The notes under the pieces: model-generated
What the model saw: the letters and a program-made list of their open reading frames with translations, nothing else
Database searches by the model: none
What the model was told of the DNA's origin: nothing
DNA from: Drosophila pseudoobscura
Lineage: Eukaryota; Arthropoda; Insecta; Diptera; Drosophilidae
Assembly (NCBI RefSeq): GCF_009870125.1
Contig: NC_046679.1
Span: 31,682,001 to 31,746,000, forward strand
Length of the DNA stretch: 64,000 bases
Direction: 5' to 3'
Shown: positions 30,276 to 41,329 of the stretch, in pieces
Numbering within the stretch: position 1 is the first letter of the stretch
Layout of the letters: the number at the start of each line of letters is the position of its first letter
Made by a program: the position numbers and the translations under genes

Positions 30276-30286
30276 CTAAGTATATA
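30276..30286 (-). repeat. Element J 3' LTR fragment between K and G
   Basis: An 11-bp stretch between the K LTR and the G LTR. With 41499-41526 it forms the start of the 3' LTR of J (minus strand TGTTGTTGAGAAAAATTAGC). The rest of that LTR must lie beyond the left window edge because K is inserted in it. Confidence 0.45.
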
Positions 30287-30593
30287 TGTAAGATATTATA
30301 TAGAGTATTGTTTATTCGTATTGTTATCGCGGTGGCCTGGTATTTGTGCTTACAAAAGTTCTTAATGTTACGGCTTATTTCTGCTGATTTTCTGCTGCTG
30401 CTTAAGTCGCGTCCGTATGCTGCTGTTCTCTCCTTTTCACTGCTTCGGTTCCTCTTCTTCTCTGTCCGCTGTTGATCTGCTGCTGTTACTACTGCTGTTG
30501 CTGCTCATCAGCTGTTCCTCTGCTGCTGTTCTTACTGCTGTTGCTTATCCCCGCTGCCCCCTCAATAGGCCAGCTGGCCCACTCCTTCTTACA
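30287..30593 (-). repeat. Element G 3' LTR
   Basis: 307 bp with a CTG/CTC-rich second half (about 30415-30560) that gives leucine- and serine-rich spurious frames. It matches the split right LTR with scattered substitutions. Confidence 0.85.
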
Positions 30594-30689
30594 CTCGGTC
30601 ATCCTGATTAGTCATCAGTCCCTGATGACCATGCGTCCTCGTTTTCTATAGAAAAGTTTCATAGTTTCATGATATCATTGCTTGTGGTC

Positions 30690-32470
30690 GTATTGCTTGG
30701 TCCTTCGACGTCTGCTGCCTTCCGAACATTATAGCGTCCGCCTCGTTTCACGTTGGTTATTTCGTATGGTCCTCAGAATTCTCTGGCCATCTTTCTTCCG
30801 GTTACAAATTGTGTTCTACGTATGGCTACCCGTATTCGCATTTCCGCCTTTTATCGAATTGTTCCTTGTATCTGTCCTGGGCTTGCTGAATATTTTCTTT
30901 TGCCGCTTGTCGCATCTTTTGTCTCTCGTCTTCAAAATTATCAACCATCTCTTTTTCTATTAGCTGAAGTATGTCGCTATCCGGTCCACAACGCATTTTT
31001 ACCCCGATCATCAGCTCAAATGGATAACGCTTTGTAGACACATGAACAGTGCTGTTAATAGCCCTCTGAACTCGCGGTACGAACTTATACCATCTTCCAT
31101 GTTCCTCCGACGATTTGGAAATGATGCTCAGAATAGATCGGCTTACGCGTGCCTTGCACCACTTTGTATACGAGACCAGCTTTCAACTTAAACTTGTTAT
31201 ATGGTTTACTTTTCAAAATTTCGGAAACTGCTTTGATCATCGTATCCTCCTGCTGGGCTTTTTTAATTCTTGCTGTGACTTCCGAAGATACCATCATGAC
31301 ATCAATTGGGTACCTACTCAGACAATCCACATGCTTCAGCCGTTCTCCTGGTCTGTGTTCCACTTCAAAGTCGTAGTCCTGCAAGTACAGGACCCATTGG
31401 GCTACCTCCCGCGGAACGTCCTTCTTACTTAACGATTGCTTGAAAGCAGCGCAATCCGTTACGAGCTTAAAGTTGGTTCCAAGTATGTACTGACGAAATT
31501 TTTGGCACACTAGGAAAATTGCTTTGACTTCCTGTATATAGCTATGCTGTCGTGGTTCAGATTAAGAGGTTTTCTTACTCCAGAATAAGATCAGATGCAA
31601 TTGTCCTTCGTGCCATTGTAACAACGCCGCTGCAAACCCGTTCTTTGACGCATCAGTGTGTACCTCGGTTTTTGCATTCCTGCGATAAAGTTTCAAGATC
31701 GGCTCTTTCACCAATGCTTCCTTTAATGTAGCGAACGCCTGCTGCTCCTCCAGACTCATTTTAAATGCGACATCTTTTCGCAGCAGATTGGTCAGTGGTT
31801 TGGCGATTAGAGAATAGTTTCTTATGAATTTACGGAAAAACCCAGTTAATCCTAAAAACGACTGCACAGCCTTTATGTTTTTCGGCATCGGGAACTTGCT
31901 GACGGCTTTGGTTTTCTCCAATCCAGGCTTGATTTCACCTCCTCCAACTTGGTGGCCCAAAAATGTAATGGTCGACTGCAGAAATCGGCACTTCTTCCAC
32001 TTCATCTTCAGCCCGTATTCAGCTGCAGCATCAAAAACCTTCTTCAGCTTTCCCAGGCATTCGTCGGCGGTTTCAGCGTGTATAACGATATCGTCCATGT
32101 ACAGGTCAAGAATGTTTTCATTTATAAGGTTTTGAAATACAAAACTTATAAAACGGATGAAAACGGCTGGCGAATTGCAAAAACCGAAAGGCGCACGGTT
32201 GAACTCAAAGAGGCCTACCGTGCTTTATGAACGCCGTATATTTTTTGCTGCTTTCTTCCACAGGAACGTGGAAAAACCCGTTTTCTAAGTCCATGATGGT
32301 GAACACCAGTTTTTCCAGCACCTCTTCAACGATTGGAACGGGAAAGCAATCTTTCAAGACCATCTTGTTCAACTGACGATAGTCCCCGCAGACCCGGCTG
32401 TTCCCATCCCTTTTCTTGACAATTACAGTCCGACTGGCGAAATTTGATGATGAGCGTCGTATTATCCCAG
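30690..32470 (-). pseudogene. Element G pol remnant (RT, RNase H, integrase C-terminus)
   Basis: Reverse transcriptase starts near 32440 (TVIVKKRDGNSRVCGDYRQLN, FTIMDLENGFFHVP), shifts frame near 32220 and continues with FGFCNSPAVFIRF and the catalytic YMDDIVIHAE at about 32098. The 178-codon frame below it covers the thumb and early RNase H (HTDASKNGFAAALL) and ends at a TAA at 31562. RNase H resumes (LVTDCAAFKQSLSKKD, DFEVEHRPGERLKHVDCLSR). After KAGLVYKVVQGTRKPIYS the integrase zinc finger and catalytic core are missing; only the C-terminal part returns (STKRYPFELMIGVKMRC and a GRKMAREF...GPYEITNV block). No active enzyme is expected. Confidence 0.8.
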
Positions 32471-32598
32471 CGTTGAGTGATGGCCACTCGACTTGGCGAA
32501 TGTCGAAACGGCGCTATTTTCTCGTACGATCTTCAGCATGATCGGGCACACTGCAGTCTGCTTCCACCACGTTGTAAATACTTATCTGTTTGGTGTCC

Positions 32599-33758
32599 TC
32601 AGTTCCCCGGCAGGGGAGAAAACTTATATCCTCCTGGCGTTGTTGTCATTGTGAACTTGGATATAAAGTCGTGTCCAAGCAACAATTTGAATCCGACTGC
32701 ATGATCGGCCACCACAAGGAATTTGTGTGCCAGTCGCATTCCGTCGATCTCCACTTCTGCCGTAAACTGCCCAGCGGAGCGTGTGATGTTGTTTCCAAGT
32801 CCCCCCAAAGTTGACGAACTGGCTTGCAGATGGATACCACTCATTTTGCCGAACACTAACATCTTTAATAGGGAAACATCCTGAGACATGTGTCCAGTCT
32901 GATTGCAGCGGAAACACTTTAATGCAGCTCGGCAATCCTTGCGTAGATTCTCCTGGGATCCACAATTGTAACAGTGTTGCTTCCTTTCATATTTGGTGAA
33001 ATTGGACTTCTTTCCGAACGGCTGTGAGTCTTTTTGTTTCGGGGCCAAACCCCCATCAACCGCGAGCGTTCTTTCGTAGATTTCGTACTTCTCTCGCAGC
33101 TGCTTGTATGAGCTGCATCCATTCAAGGTGTACTTATAATCCGTTTTTAAATTCAGTCCGTCGAAAATGTATTGAATCACCGACTCCGTGTCTGTTGTCC
33201 CACGTGCAGCAATGCGTTTCATCTGTAGTATATATTCGTGAAAACTTTCGCCGGTAATCTTCACTCGCATAGACAATTGATTGTGAATTTGCGCACTGCA
33301 TAAACGCTCACACTCGAACTCCTGTAAAAGTTGGTGATGCAATTGGCCGTACTCATACACTGTTGTGGACTCGAGAAAAAGAGCGGATGTACCTGTAATT
33401 TTTGCTCGGGCTTGCACGTATTTTTGTTTGTCATTTAGTCCGTATGCTTCAGCGTATAGCTCGAAGTTAATAAACCACTGCTGTACCGACATATTTTCTC
33501 CGTTGAATTCTGGAATAATTTTGGCAAAATTTTCCACTACCAGCTTTGCATCATTTTTCTTGTCTATTTCATCAGCATTTAATTTCATCGAAAGCAGTTG
33601 AACCAGCTGTTGGAGCGTCTGTGGTTTTCTTCTAGGAGTGTTGACCACATCGCTTTCTCGTTCGCGTTTTGCTGGCGATTGATCCTGTTTGCTTCTGATC
33701 CACTTGGGCCTTCGTTTTGCTGCATATTCCCGGCTGGTGGTCCACTTGTATTTTCCAT
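32599..33758 (-). pseudogene. Element G gag (and protease remnant)
   Basis: The probable start Met at 33758 opens a short N-terminus (MENTSGPPAGNMQQNEG) that is out of frame with the main 349-codon frame (33648-32599). The main frame has a leucine-rich N-terminus (TLQQLVQLLSMKLNADEID), a capsid (IPEFNGENMSVQQWFINFE, SFHEYILQMKRIAARG), and a knuckle region (CYNCGSQENLRKDC, CFRCNQTGHMSQDV) in which the second knuckle has lost its last Cys. The protease follows but its DTG active-site part has been deleted; VGFKLLLGHDFISKF is left. Confidence 0.78.
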
Positions 33759-33949
33759 TATAATTCTACTGCGCAATACTATTGTGGGCAGCCGGCTGGA
33801 ATCAACCCTTTTTTCTCGCTTCTGAGAGTCAAGTGCGCAGTTTTTTTGCACCGAATTTTTGCTTTTCCGTCTCGCTTCGTCTGCTGCCGGCTTCTGAGAC
33901 ATGAAACACACAATTTTTGATTTTTTCCACTTTACACAGGCAGTACGCG

Positions 33950-33967
33950 ACTGGTTGAGCCCCCAAA
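33950..33967 (-). promoter_or_regulatory. Element G primer-binding site
   Basis: The minus strand reads TTTGGGGGCTCAACCAGTC beside the LTR, sharing TGGGGGCTCAACC with A. This supports a common primer and clade for A and G. Confidence 0.55.
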
Positions 33968-34030
33968 TGTAAGATATTATTTAGAGTATTGTTTATTCGT
34001 ATAATTATCGCGGTGGCCTGGTATGTGTGC
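33968..34030 (-). repeat. Element G 5' LTR, piece 1
   Basis: 63 bp matching the beginning of 30287-30593. It breaks off at GTGC, the target duplication of H. Pieces 2 and 3 are at 34746-34833 and 41330-41498; together about 311 bp. Confidence 0.82.
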
Positions 34031-34745
34031 TGTAACGAACCTAAAAGGTCTCGATACAATCCGTCCCCCGACTTATAATGAGAGCATCGCACCACACCCC
34101 GCATCCAACGCCCCCCTCCGCAAGCGACCACCGATCAACACGCGCTCCATGGCGATGACCAAAGACATCAGGTCACGAGAACTTTCCCCACTCCAGGCCG
34201 AGCCGTCGGCCGAGTGCGGTCTTCCGGGTTCATCGACTGAGGAAAGTCGACGCCGCGAAAATCTGCGACGATCACCAAGAACGGCAAAGTCCACCCCGAC
34301 GCGGAAGTGCATTTGTCCAACCTGCAGACCCAGCAATTCGGGCCTATAAAAAGACGGCGACGAGAACCAAAGAACAGCTTACGCAGAGACCCGGTCCGGA
34401 GTACAGACGCGGCACGCGGAACTCACGAGAAGACATCGGCGACGAAGTAAAAAAAGTTCAATTAAACTACTAATACGTACAATAAAGTGTCAAATTATCG
34501 AAGTAAAAACACCTGATTGCGTAAGTTCACTGCAATTAGTCGAGGCACCGACGCCACCCCGCCCCGAGTCCACGCAGCCGTCTCGTATGCCCGACGAGCG
34601 ACGCCCATTCTAGCCCGATCCGCCCCTCCATGATAGGCCGCTCCCCGACGCCGCCCTTACGGTTCCATCCAAATTCTAAAAACTTCTTGTTGATTGACGC
34701 CTGGACGGGACTGAGCTTACCTCAGCCCGAAATAGGTCCATCACA
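34031..34745 (+). mobile_element. Solo LTR H (about 715 bp, unknown Gypsy-type family)
   Basis: A 715-bp insertion beginning TGTAACGAACC and ending CCATCACA, flanked by the 4-bp repeat GTGC (34027-34030 and 34746-34749) inside the G LTR. It has a TATAAAA box (about 34346) and an AATAAA signal (about 34481) in plus-strand order, as expected for an LTR promoter and polyadenylation site. No internal coding sequence is present, so it is a solo LTR left by LTR-LTR recombination. The 4-bp duplication favours a Gypsy element. Confidence 0.75.
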
Positions 34746-34833
34746 GTGCTTACAAAAGTTCTTAATGTTACGGCTTATTTCTGCTGATTTTCTGCTGCTG
34801 CTTGAGTCGCGTCCGTATGCTGCTGTTCTCTCC
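34746..34833 (-). repeat. Element G 5' LTR, piece 2
   Basis: 88 bp from GTGCTTACAAAAG to TCTCTCC, matching the middle of 30287-30593. It lies between solo LTR H and BEL element I; the final TCTCC is the target duplication of I. Confidence 0.82.
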
Positions 34834-35137
34834 TGTTTGTAGGGGGGCGGACGTGAATCTCAAGTCTCCAACGACGATATGGATGATGAAGTGAAACCTC
34901 CTGTGGTAAATGTGTATTATTTATTTCGGGGAGTCGCGCGGTAGATCGTGCGTTTGAAATGGGGGTTGAAACGTCACTCCTTAACTCTATGCCTTATGGT
35001 TCCTTTTCTGCCGTGAGCGCCGTGTGGATCGTGGATTGTGGATCCGAGCGCCCCTCCGAGCGCGCGAGACCGAGCCGGGACCGAGGCGCGCGGAGCCTGC
35101 ACAGTGCGCGGAAACTGTCTACTGCTGGCTTGAACAC
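34834..35137 (-). repeat. Element I 3' LTR
   Basis: 304 bp. Compared with 40990-41329 it lacks agccgtcgcaag...ctttgt and has a few substitutions. It is G/C-rich in the middle (gagcgcgcgagaccgag). Confidence 0.88.
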
Positions 35138-35425
35138 CGCCACCGATGCTCCTGAGGCCGAGCGGAGTGGACGACGAGACGAGGGTATGCCACACACCCG
35201 GTATGCCACACTGAGACAATCCTGGCCGGAGTGTTGGTGGGCCAGGCAGTTCCCGCAATATTTGTTAATGAGGACAGCTCGGAGTCTCTTCTCAGATCTC
35301 AGGCGAAGGAAATGGTGACAGTTCCGCAGCGGATGAACTCCTCGGCAGACCCGGCAACGGTACGAGTTGATCCCTCGATCACGACGGCTCTCCGTGGTGC
35401 GGCTGGCGCGGATCCGTGGGGCCAT
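35138..35425 (-). CDS. Element I extra 3' frame with cysteine/histidine zinc-finger motif
   Basis: Between the end of integrase (35513) and the 3' LTR a separate frame starts at 35425 and runs about 95 codons to the LTR, then on into it until 34994. It reads CRVCRGVHPLRNC, then FLRLRSEKRLRAVL, then KYCGNCLAHQHSGQDC and VCG. This spacing is like the Gag-type knuckle proteins CxxCx(n)C...CxxCxxHxxxxxC found after pol in some insect retroelements, as far as I recall. The final expected histidines are missing, replaced by the SSRRPLRS stretch, so the product may be truncated. It is not in frame with Pol. Function is unknown; nucleic-acid binding is inferred only from the Cys/His pattern. Confidence 0.55.
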
Positions 35426-35512
35426 GTCTGGATGAGGATGGAACTAGGATGGAATAGAGAAGTCGAAGAAGTATTAGTACGGAGCTGTGAATGGGACAAG
35501 TGCACATTCACG

Positions 35513-36633
35513 TTATTGTTGGATGGAAATACGGGGTTCTACTGGCAGGAGAACGACCTTTACAACCGGTCTCTTGAGGGTACAGCGGGCAGTAAGGATA
35601 TCCACCACACGGACCCTTTCGTCGGCACCGGGATACACGGAAGTTATCCTTCCGAGCTGCCATTCGTTGGACGGCAGGTTATCCTGTTTGATGACCACCA
35701 TATCGCCAACCTGCAGATTTGGCGTCGGCGTTTGCCACTTAGTCCGCTTGTGGAGCTCCTTGAGGTATTCCTCCTTCCACCTTTGACAGAACTGTTGGTT
35801 GAGGGCCTTCAAATGCTGCCACCGATTGATGATCGAATTAAGGTTCCCCTTTATTTCGGGCTCGGCCGTACTCATTAAGGGTCCCCCAATAAGGAAGTGC
35901 CCGGGAGTGAGGGCTAGCAGCTCCGTCGGATCATCGGACATCGGTGAGAGCGGCCTGGAATTGAGGCACGCGATCTTCGCGAGCAGCGTAGGAAGCTCCT
36001 CAAACGTATACCTCCGAGTGCACGTGGCTTTGTAGAAGAGAGTTTTTAAACTCTTCACTCCCGCTTTCCATAGACTTCCCATATGTGGAGCTCCTGGTGG
36101 GATGAAACCCGCTGATGGCTATACGCATCCATTTTTCCATTATCTGAATGGATACGCTGTGGACATCCGCGCCTTGCGACGAACCGAGCGAAAGCAGCGA
36201 GAAATTTTTCGGTGGTGAGGTCGGACGTGGGTTCTAAATGTATCGCCTTTGTGGAAAAACACACGAATACGCACACATAACCCTCCGTGATCAGACATGC
36301 TCTCCCTGTATAGTTCCGTATTTCGAAAGGACCCGCGTAATCAATCTCTGTATGCGTAAACGGTCTGGAAAAGGACGACCGCTCGGTTGGGAGATCTCCC
36401 ATCATTTGGGTTTGCAACCTTCTTTTGTGAATAACGCAGACCTTGCAGGAGTTCACAACCCCCTTCAGCCTTTGAACCTTTGGAATCCAATACTTTGATC
36501 GAATGAGGCGCACCATCAATTGGTTGCCGCCATGAAGAGTTATCCGGTGTGTAAATTGCGCGAGAAGGCGAGACAATCGACAATTATATGGGAGAATGAT
36601 TGGATGTCGTTCGTCGTATCTTATCTGCGACAC
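35513..36633 (-). pseudogene. Element I integrase, frameshifted
   Basis: The first frame (36633-36055) carries the zinc finger (FTHRITLHGGNQLMVRLI ... CKVCVIH), MGDLPTERSSFSRPF, the first catalytic block (HTEIDYAGPF) and IHSDNG with the second Asp. The frame then shifts around 36100: the third block (PHMGSLWKAGVKSLKTL) and C-terminus (LTPGHFLIGGPLM, WKEEYLKELHKRTKW, GDMVVIKQDNLP, ending VVLLP) are in a second frame from 36082 to 35513. The region between the second Asp and the catalytic Glu is shortened. Inactive as it stands. Confidence 0.85.
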
Positions 36634-38441
36634 GGCCGCATGCTCTGATCAACCCATGGCGGTCTAGGAAAGGGTTCATGTTCAGGATAGAACTTGACCT
36701 TGGCGTTGGCCGCTTACCGCTTATGCAGCGATACTCCTCGGGGTATTCTCTACGCTGCGTCTCTAGGATAAGAGTTTTTTCAGCTTCGGTAATTTCGCCG
36801 CTCGTAAGATGGCCCTTTTGCGCGGTGGCTAACTTCCGGCAGCGCTTGGTGAAGCGCAGGATATATGCACGGACTCGTAGAGCTCTCTCCAGATTGGAGA
36901 ATCGTTCGAGGAAGTCTTCGGCTGTGTTGAGTGCGAAATGGGCTTTTACAGTTCGCTGCTCTAAGGTCATAACGGGGGAGTTATTAACTGGTGCCGGCCA
37001 TTGATCTCGGCCCTTCTGCAGCCAAGTTGGTCCGTGCCACCAGAGTTGGTTCTCCACCAACTCCTGTAACGGCACGCCTCTGCTGGCTAAGTCCGCGGGG
37101 TTCTGTTCGGATGGAACGTGGCACCACTTCTCAATATCGGTCGCTTGAGATATCCTAGTCACTCGGTTGGCCACGAACGTGGTCCAGTGACACGCGGGCT
37201 TTGCCAGCCAGGCGAGGACTATGGTGGAATCGGTCCAGCAATAGCAGCTCGTACTTTCTGTTGGCATATTCGGCAGGATAGCCGCCGCCACTGCCCCGCA
37301 AAGCTCTAACCGGGGGAGCGACACGGTTTTCACGGGTGCGACTCGCGTTTTCGCTGTGAGAAGCTGCACCTCGACCAAACGGTCAACCTCAATGCGCACA
37401 TAGATGGCGGCACCGTAAGCCTTCTCGGATGCATCGTAGAACCCATGATGTTCGACTTTTACCGCTGGCCGGGAGCCGACCCATCTTGGAATATGGATTT
37501 GGTCGAGAGCGGAAACTCCGCAGGAAACTTTGCCAGCGCTGGCGCATCTCGCTTGGAAGCTCATCGTCCCATCCCAGGTCCTGCCACCAGATTTCTTGCA
37601 TGAAGATCTTGGACCGGACAATGAATGGGGCCAACCACCCCGCGGGGTCGAACAGCCTTGCGATCTGGGACAGAACTGCTCGCTTGGTGTATGACGACTC
37701 AGGCGCTAACTCGGGAGGGACAAAAAAAACCTCGTCTGATGTCGCTTTCCAGCGAATCCCGAGAGTCATAGCCGTGCACTCTCCCTCCATCTCCAGAAAA
37801 TCGGTGTGGAGAAGATGAGCACTCGGAATTCCTGCCAGAATATCTTTGTGGTTTGAAGTCCACTTCCGCAGCGGAAACCCTGCAGAGCTAAGTGCGGCTT
37901 GCAACTCGCGGATCGTTAGTCGAGCCTCATCGGTAGAATCCGCTCCGGCTAGGACATCGTCGACATCGTCGCTTGCTAGCTGTTGCAACACTCGGATGGC
38001 AAGAAAAGTAGCGCAATTGACTCCAAAGGTTACGGTCTTAAGTTCATAGTCGCGGATGTGTCCCTCCTTGTTTCGAAATAATATTCGCTGGAAAGGGGTG
38101 TGTTTCGGGTCAACCCAAATTTGGCGATTCATTTTAGTGATGTCCGCGTTGAAAACGTACCGGAAATAACGCCACTTTAGGATCTGGAGGGTCAAGTCAG
38201 ATTGGAGGACCGGGCCGGCGTGCAGAAGATCATTCAAACTCACACCGTTGGTCGACGGGCTGGATGCGTTAAATACCACGCGGACCTTCGTGGTAGTCCT
38301 CTTTGGCTTGAAGACAGCGTGGTGCGGAAGGTAGTAGGTTGAGGACCCATGAGTCGGAGGAACTTCTGTCATGTGTTCAAGCTCTAGGTATTCTTGGATC
38401 ACTTTGTCGTACTGCTCTTGTAGGGGACTGTTTCTTTTCAA
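36584..38441 (-). pseudogene. Element I reverse transcriptase and RNase H, broken
   Basis: The reverse transcriptase frame (38441-37389) has YYLPHHAVFKP, TKVRVVFNASS, SLNDLLHAGPVLQSDL and ADITKMNRQIWV. Before the catalytic site a deletion fuses QQLASD to DVDDVLAGAD, so the Tyr of the YVDD motif and several dozen residues before it are gone. It then has GIRWKATSDEVFFVP and LSQIARLFDPAGWLAPF. The next frame (37621-36584) begins in that region and carries RNase H: HGFYDASEKAYGAAIYV, PRLELCGAVAAAIL, CYCWTDSTIVLAWL, SEQNPADLASRG. It runs into the integrase N-terminal part (ILNMNPFLDRHGLIRACGR) and ends by frameshift. The overlap of the two frames marks a frameshift near 37500. Confidence 0.85.
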
Positions 38442-38462
38442 GCGATTTTTGTTTCTTAGGAA

Positions 38463-39817
38463 CTAGGCCAGCGCGGTTGCACTTGAATACCCCAGATCTG
38501 ATCCGAGATGATCTGGGTCGCGAAACTGTAACGTGACGACGAATTTCCCGCTTGGCGTTCTTGACGTAGTTCGGAGGAAATTTCTTTCGCAGTACGAATC
38601 CGACTCGCTTTCTATTTTAGTAGGAATGTTCTCCACCTCCCAAAACTTTGTGAGGAGTTTGTCTAACGGAGTCTCTAGCTCGGTGGAAATTTGCGTGGAG
38701 AAGGATGCGACCCTGCCTTGTACCGTGTTTGGCACTGGGCCTGTAAGAACCCATCCGAAACTGGTTTTCTGTCCGAGGAGAGATCCACAGATGTTCGTCT
38801 GTGAGCCGCTCAAGAGGATGGATGGAAGGATGTCGGCACCAATAAGGACATCTATTTGTGAGCTTTCGTAAAATGTCGGGTCTGCCCATGGCAGGTTAGG
38901 CAAGTCTCGCAACGAGTGTCCAGCGGGATCGGATGGGAGGGAAGGCTGCCTGATAGTTCCGGCAGGACATAGGCTGTGGCGTCCAAGTGTAAGCCCGGCT
39001 TAGTCGGGGAGCGGATGGAAAAATGGCAGAGCTTCTTGGACTGAGCGGATATTGTCTGATTGAGGTCCGAGACCTGTGCCTGGGCGAGTCGGAATGGCAA
39101 CTTAATGATCTGGAAGAGACGTTCCGTAATGAACGTCGCCTCGGAACCCGGGTCGATTAGAGCGCGGGCGCGAAAATTTGTCCCCAGGTGGCAAATATTA
39201 ATAATAGCCGTGCCCAGGAGTACCGCCCTTTTGCCGGAGGCGAAATAGTTCTGAACGCTAGGCTGAGCTTCGAATTGGGCACGGATTGGCTGGAAACTGG
39301 GGTGCCACGGTGCAGCAGCGTAAGATGCCGGTCTCCACACGTGTTGCAGTTGTGGGCGCTTTGGCATTCACGAATCTGGTGACCTCTTGCGAAACAGTTT
39401 AAGCAAAGCATTTTTTGCTTAATATAGCTGGAGCGAGCATCAGGTCTCATCTGAAGGAATTGAGGGCATACCCGGATCGGATGGTTCTCTTTGGAGCAAA
39501 GATCACACGTTCTCCGCTTCGGATCCACAATTGTTCCGAACGAGTGAACCCGTCTTGCAACAGGGCTCCCTTGGGAACGGAATGGGCTGGGATTGCCCTT
39601 TGAACTCTCTGACATGGGTAGACTCGCCCTGGAGTGGGCCTGAGTCTCCATGCCTGGATGGCCGTCCTCGGTCACCTCGAGAGACAGGTACCGCTCCGCC
39701 AGGAACTTGTCCATAGCGTGCCAGGTGGGAATTGGAGTTGGAGCTGGGTGGATGGGTCAAACTCAGCGAACTCACACGCTTAAACTTCTTGCCAGATTTC
39801 TTCTCACCAGTGGGCAT
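38463..39817 (-). pseudogene. Element I gag and protease, deleted and frameshifted
   Basis: A Met at 39817 starts a lysine-rich N-terminus (MPTGEKKSGKKFKR) that soon leaves frame; most of the capsid is missing. A second frame (39714-39157) has the Gag C-terminal part with DKFLAERYLSLE and BEL-type fingers (CDLCSKENHPIRVC, CLNCFARGHQIREC, CGDRHLTLLH). The protease lies in 39367-38852 (ALIDPGSEATFITERL). The following frame (38912-38463) contains IDVLIGADILP, FGWVLTGP, LTKFWEVENIP and GKFVVTLQF before it stops at the edge of reverse transcriptase. At least three frame changes are visible. Confidence 0.82.
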
Positions 39818-40989
39818 GGTTGGCTGATGGATTTGCGATAACGCGTATCAGAGTCGCAAAGCAGGTCAGCGGAAATGGAGAAGTGGAAGTTTTGAACGAC
39901 GAACCGTGGATATGTGGCCTTGGCGGAATTTATCGCGAGTACTTATATAGTAGAAGTCGGGCACCGTTGCAGGAATATATAAATATAAAATACTACGATC
40001 AAATAAAAAAAAAAGTCCAACCAATAGCGACTAATGAGGAATGATATTGATGCACAAGGTACCCCTATATAGAGTCGGTTGCAAAACGAATGTTTGAAAA
40101 CAATATACCCTCGAAGTGCAGGGTAGCGCGTCACTTGGCGTTCCGTTATGGCCAAGCGCGGCACCGAAAAATATTCTCCCACCAACAACAACGCAAGCAA
40201 ACGGTGGAGAAGCGAAAGCGAAATGGAAAACGCAACGAATGCACCGCTGCTGCTGCTTGTATGTGTGTGCGTGTGGATGTAAGTGCTAGGTACCGTGGCT
40301 TGGGTTGACGACCCACCCTTTTGACGAGATGTAAAACAACGGTTAAAACGGTGGACAACCGTTTTATATACAATATGTATAATTTAAAATGCGTATGTAT
40401 GTATATGTAAGATAAATATGTATGTTGTGCCGGATGTATGGATCGCGTCTTATTTTTGTTGGCAATATCATTAGTTAAATACGGAGACGCAGTGATTTAT
40501 TTTATTTATTCATAAAACCGAAAAACTATGGAACGTTGAGCATGGAAAAAAAAACAACAAAGTAATTGCAAGAATATGAATTTATGATTGTTGTCAGCCG
40601 CTTGGACTGCGTTGCGATGTGTACATGTGCGGGTATGCATGTGCATATGTCAGCAACCAAAGCTCAGTTGGTAGCTGGGAGAGGTAGGAATATATACACT
40701 GGATCGGAGGTTGACCGCAGGAGCTTGCTCGGATCAAATTAAACCTTTGGAGAAGTAGTTGGTCACAACCGTTGGCAGAACGATGTATGGTTTAATTTGG
40801 AGCTACAGCGAGAAATGAATACATATGTATGTACATATGCCACGGGAACTCGGACTGGGATGGAAAACTCGCACGAAATCACTGCACTGGTGTTGGGCTT
40901 ACTTATCTTGAACTTGAAGCGATCCGCCGATGCTGGCTGGGGTAAGCTTCTCATTATGGGGAAGGCGAAGATCCGGCTCGAAGGACCAA
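39818..40989 (-). other. Element I leader and primer-binding site
   Basis: A 1.1-kb untranslated leader. The minus strand TGGTCCTTCGAGCCGG (40970-40988) is one base from the LTR and is the same primer site as in B. The block about 40095-40275 is similar, in reverse complement, to the D leader (gccaagtgacgcgctaccc ... gggtatattgttttc). The left end of the tandem triplication lies at 39992 in this leader. No gene is seen; small frames recur in each tandem copy. Confidence 0.75.
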
Positions 40990-41329
40990 TGTTTGTAGGG
41001 GGGCGGACGTGAAGCTCAAGTCTCCAACGACGATATGGATGATGAAGTGAAACCTCCTGTAGCCGTCGCAAGAAAAGAAAATGCCGTGGTGCTTTGTGGT
41101 AAATGTGTATTATTTATTTCGGGGGGTCGCGCGGTAGATCGTGCGTTTGAAATGGGGGTTGAAACGTCACTCCTTAACTCTATGCCTTATGGTGCTTTTT
41201 CTGCCGTGAGCGCCGTGTGGATCGTGGATTGTGGATCCGAGCGCCCCTCCGAGCGCGCGAGACCGAGCCGGGACCGAGGCGCGCGGAGCCGGCACAGTGC
41301 GCGGAAACTGTCTACTGCTGGCCTGAACA
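40990..41329 (-). repeat. Element I 5' LTR (copy 1)
   Basis: 340 bp; repeated at 44954-45293 and 48918-49257 by the tandem triplication. It is followed by the TCTCC target duplication and the last piece of the G LTR. Confidence 0.88.

Larger units (their letters stand above)
34834..41329 (-). mobile_element. BEL/Pao LTR retrotransposon I
   Basis: I is inserted in the G LTR with the 5-bp repeat TCTCC (34829-34833, 41330-41334). LTRs begin TGTTTGTAGGGG and end TGAACA: 34834-35137 (304 bp) and 40990-41329 (340 bp); the left one lacks a 36-37 bp internal block. On the minus strand: primer-binding site, 1.1-kb leader, a shortened gag, protease, reverse transcriptase, RNase H, integrase, then an extra short zinc-finger frame before the 3' LTR. 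Several frameshifts and internal deletions make it defective. Its leader and right LTR were copied in the tandem triplication that starts at 39992. Confidence 0.9.
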
